Positions 14,582 to 19,134 of a DNA stretch of 19,134 nucleotides are shown here, in pieces. The notes beneath the pieces were generated by a model, which was given only the letters and a program-made list of their open reading frames with translations, was not told where the DNA came from and did not search any database. The DNA is taken from assembly GCA_045402695.1 (NCBI GenBank), contig JAWPNA010000292.1, forward strand, positions 1-19,134, read 5' to 3'. This DNA is from JAWPNA01 sp045402695 (lineage in GTDB: Bacteria > Acidobacteriota > Polarisedimenticolia > JACPZX01 > DASXTC01). The position numbers and the translations under genes were made by a program. Each line of letters starts with the position of its first letter. Positions within the stretch are counted from its first letter, which is position 1.

Positions 14582-15970
14582 ATGAACCTCGCTAGCGGAA
14601 GGAGTATGGCAGGCGGTGCCTCGCGCGCCGCGCTGGTTGCAGTCCTCGTGCTGGCGGGCGCCGCGCCGGCCATGGCCCAGAACAAGAAGAACTCCTGGGA
14701 GGTCTTCATTTACTTCGGTGGTTACTTCTCCAACCAGGTGCCCTCCGCGAAGCAGTTCGGCGACGTCACGACGTACCGGCTCGATCCCCAGAATTTCACT
14801 CTCGGCGATGTCTACAACCCGGCCGATGTCATCACGCGAGGCCTCGGGAAGGTGGGCGGGGATCAGTCCGGAGACCACACCACCTATCCGTTTCAGGTGT
14901 CACCGCCATCGCAGTTCAACTCCGCCCCTTGCAGCGGGAGCTTGCAGCCGCTGGATCCAAACGGGGACCCGAGAGCGGCCTACTTCGACGAGTGCGACAA
15001 TGATCAGGAATCCCGATGGCTGTACAACGCTGGCGGGATCACGACGAATGGCGAGATTCAGACAGACGACTCCGAGTTCACGCTGGGCCTGCGCGCCGGG
15101 TACAATATCACCCGCCACTGGGAGGTCGAGGTCGATATCGGTTTCGGCAAGCAGAGGCTTGACCTTACCAAGAATCTCGACCCACTGCTGACTGTGCAGG
15201 TCAACAACCTGACTGATCCGAGGGCCAAAGCGCTCGCCAAGTTCTACCAGTTCACCTGGGCGAACGTGGATCTGGAGACCCTGTACCCCGAGAATGGCCT
15301 TGACGGCGAACATCCACATGTCATCGCGAGCCGCCGCGCGAATGATCCGAACTACACCATTCCAATCTACTATCCGTACAACGCCATCGATTCGACCATC
15401 TACCCGGCGGAGACTTTCGCCGATGTGACCGGCTTTGTCAACCGCGTCTTCCAGGATCCCACCGCGTTCCGCAATCGAGCCAATCAAATCAACATCGACC
15501 AGTTCACGCTCTCAGGATCGGTCATTTACAACTTCAACACGAAGGCCGACAGCCGAATCGTGCCGTATGTCTCGGCGGGGTTCGGGCGGTGGATCAGGAA
15601 TTTCGATTCTCCGTGGGACGGGACCGATACCAATTTCCTGAACTACGGAGGCGGCGTACGGTTCTTCGTCAACGAGATCTTCTCGTTTCGCGCAGAGGCT
15701 CGCAGCGTCCACTACCTGGATGACTCCTTCACGATCAACGGCAGCCTCCACCAGTTCAATCTCCAGGATCGGGCCTGGTCCAGTTTCGGCGGATGCGTGA
15801 GGGATAACCAGGATAGACGTCCTCCCTGCTCACCGCAGTTCGTTCCCCCCAGCAACGTCTTCCCGAACCTCGGAGGGGGGGGCGGCAACGCAACTATCGA
15901 AGTGGAGGCGGAGCTTGACGACTTCTTTGAAATCCGGGTCGGCTTCGACGTCATACTCGGCGGCAAGTAG
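14582..15970 (+). CDS. Outer-membrane beta-barrel protein
   Basis: The 462-residue product has a clear signal peptide (basic n-region ending SRAALVAVLVLAGAAPAMA, cleavage predicted before Gln33), followed by NSWEVFIYFGGYFSN, an aromatic strand typical of barrel starts. Alternating strands recur: EFTLGLRAGYNITRHWEVEVDIGFG, FTLSGSVIYNFN, IVPYVSAGFGRWI, LNYGGGVRFFVNEIFSFRAEARSVHYLDD and a last strand FFEIRVGFDVILGGK. This pattern is that of small OmpA-like or OprF-like barrels. Long polar stretches rich in Asn, Asp and Pro (about 40-130 and 210-300 of the precursor) would form extracellular loops. No peptidoglycan-binding OmpA domain is visible. The protein ends in Lys, not in the aromatic residue usual for barrels. 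It has its own promoter and is probably transcribed alone. Ligand or transport role is unknown. Confidence 0.8.
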   Translation: MNLASGRSMAGGASRAALVAVLVLAGAAPAMAQNKKNSWEVFIYFGGYFSNQVPSAKQFGDVTTYRLDPQNFTLGDVYNPADVITRGLGKVGGDQSGDHTTYPFQVSPPSQFNSAPCSGSLQPLDPNGDPRAAYFDECDNDQESRWLYNAGGITTNGEIQTDDSEFTLGLRAGYNITRHWEVEVDIGFGKQRLDLTKNLDPLLTVQVNNLTDPRAKALAKFYQFTWANVDLETLYPENGLDGEHPHVIASRRANDPNYTIPIYYPYNAIDSTIYPAETFADVTGFVNRVFQDPTAFRNRANQINIDQFTLSGSVIYNFNTKADSRIVPYVSAGFGRWIRNFDSPWDGTDTNFLNYGGGVRFFVNEIFSFRAEARSVHYLDDSFTINGSLHQFNLQDRAWSSFGGCVRDNQDRRPPCSPQFVPPSNVFPNLGGGGGNATIEVEAELDDFFEIRVGFDVILGGK

Positions 15971-15985
15971 CGCCACGACCGGCTC

Positions 15986-16014
15986 TTGACACTCCAGATC
16001 CGCATCCGTATACT
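15986..16014 (+). promoter_or_regulatory. Sigma-70 promoter of rpsA
   Basis: Perfect TTGACA at 15986-15991 and TATACT at 16009-16014 (five of six) are 17 bases apart, beginning 16 bases after the outer-membrane gene stop. Transcription would start near 16021. Confidence 0.8.
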
Positions 16015-16020
16015 TCGTGT

Positions 16021-16158
16021 TTCCTTTGAGTTAGAAGAGGTCCCGCGCTCCGGGCACGGGGGGCGGGGGACTTCATGGAAAGACCTGGAGCCGCGGCGGC
16101 CCACAGATGAGCGGCTCCTCTCCCGTGACTAAAAGACCAGGAGGTCGTTGACACCCGT
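16021..16158 (+). promoter_or_regulatory. Structured leader of rpsA mRNA
   Basis: The leader is about 138 bases. GGAGCCGC (16087-16094) pairs perfectly with GCGGCTCC (16111-16118) across 16 bases. Upstream, GTCCC (16040-16044) can pair with GGGAC (16067-16071), extended by GAA with TTC across a three-base bulge. The only strong Shine-Dalgarno, AGGAGG at 16139-16144, sits 14 bases from the ATG, further than usual. Control of S1 synthesis through its leader is known in E. coli; here it is an inference. Confidence 0.4.
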
Positions 16159-18018
16159 ATGGAGCTTCAGAAAGACGTGAGACCCGAGGAAGGCTCCTCG
16201 GGCAGGGCAGTTCCCGCGGCGGAGGAGTCGGGCAAAAGGCGCGGCAAACCGATCAAGGGGGGCGCCGGCGGGACGGCACCCGCCCCCAACGGAGCGGCGC
16301 AGGGCGGAGAGATGAGCCGCGAGGACTACGAGAAGCTCCTCGATATGTACGACGTCAGCTTCAAGAACCTAGCAGAGGGCCAGGTGGTCCGGGGCAAGGT
16401 GCTCAAGGTGCTGCCCGGTGAAGTGATCGTGGATGTCGGATACAAATCCGAAGGGATCATCGACATCGAGGAGTTCACCGACGGCGCCGGCCGCGTCCAC
16501 GTGAGCGTGGGCGATCAGGTCGATGTCCTTCTGGAGAAGACCGAGAACAAAGAAGGCTACGTCGTCCTCTCCAAGGAAAAAGCCGAGAAGATGAAGGTGT
16601 GGGAAGAGGTCGAGGGCGCGTACAACACGGGCGCCGTCATCACCGGCAGAGTCATCGAGAGAATCAAGGGGGGGCTGGCTGTGGACATCGGAGTGCGCGC
16701 CTTCCTGCCGGGCTCGCTGGTCGACATCCGTCCCGTGAGAAACCTCGACGCGCTCAAGAACAAAGAGTTCCGGATGCGCGTCATCAAGGTCAACAAGCGC
16801 CGCGGAAACATCGTCCTGTCGCGGAAGGCGGTTCTCGAGGAGGAGAATCTCGAGAAGAAGAAAAAGACGCTCGAGACTCTTGAAGAGGGTAAGCGCGTCA
16901 AGGGGGTCGTGAAGAACATCACGGGCTACGGCGCCTTCCTGGATCTCGGAGGCATCGACGGTCTGCTGCACATCACCGACATGTCGTGGGGCCGGATCAA
17001 CCATCCCTCGGAGCTGTTCGCGGTCGGCGACGAGGTCGAGGTAGTCGTGCTGAAGTTCGATCGCCAGACCGAGCGAGTGTCTCTGGGCTACAAGCAGCTC
17101 AGGCCGGATCCATGGGAGAAGGTCGGGGATCGATACCCGTCCGGGACCCGGGTCAAGGGCAAGGTCGTCAGCCTCACCGATTATGGCGCCTTCGTCGAGC
17201 TGGAGGAGGGTGTGGAAGGCCTGATCCACGTCTCCGAAATGTCATGGACCAAGAAGGTCAAGCACCCGTCCAAGATTCTCAACATTGGAGACACGGTGGA
17301 CGCCGCGATTCTCGACGTCGACCTCAAGCAGCGACGTCTCTCCCTCGGGTTGAAGCAGACCGAGCCGAACCCTTGGGTCCTCATCGGGCAGAGATACGAA
17401 GTTGGAGCCCGCATCACCGGAAAGGTGCGCAATCTCACCGACTTCGGGGCGTTCGTAGAGGTCGAGGAGGGGATCGACGGCCTCATCCACATCTCCGATC
17501 TTTCATGGACGCGCAGGATCAAGCACCCCTCGGAGGTCCTCAAGAAGGGTGACACCGTGGAAGCGATGATCCTCAAGATCGATGCGGAGAACCAGCGCCT
17601 GTCGCTCGGGCTGAAGCAGCTCGGCCCGAACATCTGGGACGACTTCTTCGCCAACCACAAGGTGGGCGACACGATCGTGGGCCGCATCGTGCGGCTGACC
17701 GACTTTGGGGCCTTTGTCGAGATCGCTGAAGGAGTCGAGGGCCTTGTGCATGTCTCCGAACTGGCCGATGAACGGATCGAGCACCCGAAGGATCGGTTCG
17801 GGGTGGATCAGACCGTTCGGGCGAAGGTCATCAAGCTGGATCAATCGGAGCGCAAGATCGGACTATCGATCAAGGCGGCGGGAGCCGACGAGGACGCCGG
17901 TGATCTGGCGGACTATCGCTCCGCCGGCCGGGACACCGGCACCACAATCGGCGACGTCGTGGGTGACATCTCCACTTCCGACGAGGAGGAGTCCGGCAGC
18001 GATGAAGACGAGTCATAG
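16159..18018 (+). CDS. rpsA: Ribosomal protein S1
   Basis: S1 binds the 30S subunit and unfolds and recruits mRNA for translation. The 619-residue protein has six S1 (OB-fold) domains, at about 74-139, 157-223, 244-312, 328-399, 415-486 and 502-572. The last four carry the strong S1 signature, for example LTDYGAFVELEEGVEGLIHVSEMSW and LTDFGAFVEVEEGIDGLIHISDLSW. The first two are more divergent, as expected for the ribosome-binding domains. A low-complexity N-terminal extension of about 50 residues (Gly, Lys, Pro, Ala) and an acidic C-terminal tail (SDEEESGSDEDES) flank the domains and are longer than in the 557-residue E. coli protein. An alternative start at residue Met52 would remove the extension. 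The gene has its own promoter and is followed by the IHF/HU gene, a common pairing. Confidence 0.96.
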   Translation: MELQKDVRPEEGSSGRAVPAAEESGKRRGKPIKGGAGGTAPAPNGAAQGGEMSREDYEKLLDMYDVSFKNLAEGQVVRGKVLKVLPGEVIVDVGYKSEGIIDIEEFTDGAGRVHVSVGDQVDVLLEKTENKEGYVVLSKEKAEKMKVWEEVEGAYNTGAVITGRVIERIKGGLAVDIGVRAFLPGSLVDIRPVRNLDALKNKEFRMRVIKVNKRRGNIVLSRKAVLEEENLEKKKKTLETLEEGKRVKGVVKNITGYGAFLDLGGIDGLLHITDMSWGRINHPSELFAVGDEVEVVVLKFDRQTERVSLGYKQLRPDPWEKVGDRYPSGTRVKGKVVSLTDYGAFVELEEGVEGLIHVSEMSWTKKVKHPSKILNIGDTVDAAILDVDLKQRRLSLGLKQTEPNPWVLIGQRYEVGARITGKVRNLTDFGAFVEVEEGIDGLIHISDLSWTRRIKHPSEVLKKGDTVEAMILKIDAENQRLSLGLKQLGPNIWDDFFANHKVGDTIVGRIVRLTDFGAFVEIAEGVEGLVHVSELADERIEHPKDRFGVDQTVRAKVIKLDQSERKIGLSIKAAGADEDAGDLADYRSAGRDTGTTIGDVVGDISTSDEEESGSDEDES

Positions 18019-18052
18019 TGACCCGACGGAAGGTGACGGGCAGAGGGGAGTC

Positions 18053-18328
18053 ATGACCAAGGCCGAGCTGGTGGAGGAGGTTTCCAAGGTCTCCGAGCTG
18101 ACCAAGAAACACGCCGAAGTCATCGTCAAGACTGTGTTCGATTCGATCATCGAGGCCCTGCACAAGGACCAGAAGATCGAGCTGCGAGGCTTCGGGAGCT
18201 TCAGGATACGTCAGCGGAGATCGCGGCAAGGCAGAAACCCCAAGACCGGTGAGAAGGTGCACGTTCCGGCCAAGAAGATCCCATACTTCAAGCCGGGCAA
18301 GGAGCTCAAGGAGCTCATCAACCGGTAA
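18053..18328 (+). CDS. Integration host factor/HU family DNA-binding protein
   Basis: The 91-residue protein is a complete HU/IHF family member: MTKAELVEEVSKVSELTKKHAE forms the N-terminal helices and ELRGFGSF (43-50) the core. The DNA-bending arm is RNPKTGEKVHVP (61-72) with the intercalating proline at position 63, and YFKPGKELKELIN closes the chain. It bends DNA and shapes the nucleoid. The location directly after rpsA is where many proteobacteria carry ihfB, and RNPKTGEKV resembles IHF-beta, so IHF-beta-like is my best guess; homodimeric HU remains possible. The frame is open far upstream through rpsA, but ATG 18053 gives the correct N-terminus and has AGGGGAG close upstream. Its TAA overlaps the next start as TAATG. 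Confidence 0.92.
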   Translation: MTKAELVEEVSKVSELTKKHAEVIVKTVFDSIIEALHKDQKIELRGFGSFRIRQRRSRQGRNPKTGEKVHVPAKKIPYFKPGKELKELINR

Positions 18329-18843
18329 TGCAGAGTCTCTTCGCGCCCTGGAGGTACTCCTACCTGGTCCAGGAACGCCCACCCGATGGCACGTGCATTT
18401 TCTGTGAGGCCCTGAGCCGCTGCGATGAGGAGGAGAGCCTCCTCCTTTACCAGGGCGTCCACAACTTCATCATTTTGAATCTGTACCCCTACAACAACGG
18501 GCACCTGATGATCGTGCCAAACGACCATCTGGCCTCTCCCGCTGGCTCGACGCCCGCGCAGCGCAGCGAGATGTTCGATCTTGCCGCGGTGTGCGAGAAC
18601 ACTCTGAAGGATGTGTACCGACCCGACGGAATCAACATGGGGATGAACCTCGGACGGGCCGCTGGAGCGGGCATCGAAAGCCACTATCACCTTCATATCG
18701 TCCCGCGATGGGCCGGTGACACCAACTTCATGGCCGTCACCGCGGGCACGCGCATTATTCCGGAGTCGCTGGCGCAAGCGAAAGCTCGTCTCAAGGAAGC
18801 GCTCCGAGGCCGGCTCGGCGTCGAGCGGAGGCCGCCGCGTTGA
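18328..18843 (+). CDS. HIT-family nucleotide hydrolase or transferase
   Basis: HIT proteins act on nucleoside phosphoramidates or dinucleoside polyphosphates such as Ap4A through a histidine triad. The 171-residue product has the triad HYHLHIV (119-125), with His121 the likely nucleophile, the upstream motif NLYPYNNGHLMIVPNDH (51-67) and the glycine-rich NLGRAAGAGIESH before the triad. A CxxC pair (Cys23, Cys26) near the N-terminus and a conserved histidine suggest a structural zinc site, as in the Ap4A phosphorylase-like branch. The length matches that branch more than the roughly 115-residue HINT branch. ATG 18328 overlaps the stop of the IHF/HU gene, and the TGA overlaps the TTG start of the miaB-type gene, so the three are probably co-translated. 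Confidence 0.9.
   Translation: MQSLFAPWRYSYLVQERPPDGTCIFCEALSRCDEEESLLLYQGVHNFIILNLYPYNNGHLMIVPNDHLASPAGSTPAQRSEMFDLAAVCENTLKDVYRPDGINMGMNLGRAAGAGIESHYHLHIVPRWAGDTNFMAVTAGTRIIPESLAQAKARLKEALRGRLGVERRPPR
18827..18831 (+). promoter_or_regulatory. Ribosome binding site fixing the TTG start of the miaB-type gene
   Basis: GGAGG at 18827-18831 is eight bases before TTG 18840. This spacing is ideal and supports the unusual start codon. Confidence 0.65.
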
Positions 18844-19134
18844 GCGATGCCGGCGGCATCACGGACTGTCCGCCCGACGCGTCCAGGCCAGCCGCTCGCC
18901 CCGCATCCCTGCAAGGTCTGGCGACCTACAGGATCGAGACCTGGGGATGTCAGATGAACGAGCACGACTCTGAGAAGATGGCGGGCGTCCTGAGATCCTT
19001 CGGCCTGCTGCCGGCCGCGAGCGAGCGCGAGGCCGACATCATCCTTCTGAATACCTGTTCGGTGCGCGAGAAAGCCGCACACAAGGTCTTCACGAGGCTC
19101 GGGCAGCTCAAGAAACACAAGATCAGCCGCCCCC
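18840..19134 (+). CDS. miaB: tRNA-2-methylthio-N6-adenosine synthase-type methylthiotransferase, N-terminal part (3' end outside window)
   Basis: MiaB is a radical SAM enzyme with two iron-sulfur clusters that adds a methylthio group to isopentenyl-adenosine 37 of tRNAs reading UNN codons. The 98 codons visible belong to the N-terminal MTTase domain: YRIETWGCQMNEHDSEKM with Cys37 and ADIILLNTCSVREKAAHKVF with Cys73 match the first two cysteines that bind the auxiliary cluster. The third, and the radical SAM CxxxCxxC, lie beyond the window. CQMNEHDSE and NTCSVREKA resemble MiaB more than RimO or MtaB. The frame's start is TTG 18840, overlapping the HIT stop as TTGA, with GGAGG eight bases upstream. 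About 25 low-complexity residues precede the conserved core. A later in-frame ATG at 18954 would cut off the first cysteine and can be excluded. Confidence 0.9.
   Translation, partial: MSDAGGITDCPPDASRPAARPASLQGLATYRIETWGCQMNEHDSEKMAGVLRSFGLLPAASEREADIILLNTCSVREKAAHKVFTRLGQLKKHKISRP

Noticed and set aside
12875..14878. A 667-codon open frame on the minus strand across rluB, hisC and the following gap
   Set aside because: It is the antisense shadow of two conserved genes, and no family motif is visible in it.
17705..18052. A 116-codon upstream extension of the IHF/HU protein
   Set aside because: It overlaps the last S1 domain of rpsA in another frame, and the family N-terminus (MTKAELVEEV) begins exactly at ATG 18053.
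1..19134. Search for tRNA genes, CRISPR repeats, transposase genes and attachment sites
   Set aside because: No cloverleaf with a GGTTCGA-type arm, no evenly spaced repeats and no transposase, integrase or terminal inverted repeats were seen; the window is an ordinary core-genome arrangement.

Overview
The window is a GC-rich, densely packed stretch of bacterial chromosome in which every supported gene lies on the + strand. I see no tRNA, rRNA, CRISPR array, insertion sequence or phage gene. Signal peptides, an outer-membrane beta-barrel protein, bifunctional GlnE-type control of glutamine synthetase and an rpsA-IHF/HU pair indicate a Gram-negative (diderm) bacterium. Gene content and base composition fit Acidobacteriota or a neighbouring, mostly uncultured phylum, but I hold that placement with low confidence because it rests on general gene order and not on a search.

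Region 1 (1-4015) is the least familiar part. It holds the C-terminal end of a very acidic protein, a protein with two zinc ribbons and a C-terminal membrane region translationally coupled to it, a secreted protein of unknown family, and a secreted protein with a beta-rich N-terminal domain and a HEAT-like C-terminal half.

Region 2 (4016-8656) is a nitrogen-control pair. glnA (type I glutamine synthetase with the adenylylation tyrosine at residue 398) has a consensus sigma-70 promoter, and glnE (the adenylyltransferase/adenylyl-removing enzyme that acts on that tyrosine) follows. glnE appears to have its own promoter, placed so that its mRNA would be leaderless.

Region 3 (8657-9747) holds a non-coding gap with DnaA-box-like repeats and a gene for a cyclic-nucleotide-binding-fold plus FHA protein.

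Region 4 (9758-14296) is a tight run trpS-scpA-scpB-rluB-hisC. The genes overlap at each junction, so translational coupling is likely. It joins tryptophan charging, chromosome condensation (ScpA/ScpB), 23S rRNA pseudouridylation and histidine or aromatic amino-acid synthesis.

Region 5 (14297-15970) is a monocistronic outer-membrane beta-barrel gene with its own promoter and a long leader. Region 6 (15971-19134) is rpsA (ribosomal protein S1, six S1 domains) with a strong promoter and structured leader, followed by an IHF/HU gene, a HIT-family nucleotide hydrolase/transferase and the 5' end of a miaB-type methylthiotransferase gene that runs off the window.

Six promoters of the TTGAC-n16-18-TAnnAT type can be read directly from the sequence and divide the window into transcription units; a seventh, weaker extended -10 site lies before the secreted protein at 1950. 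I found no convincing intrinsic terminator (stable GC stem followed by a T run). I did not find an obviously new multi-gene system. The best leads are the leaderless glnE promoter, the CRP-fold/FHA protein with an altered ligand-binding cassette, the structured rpsA leader and the uncharacterised proteins of region 1.
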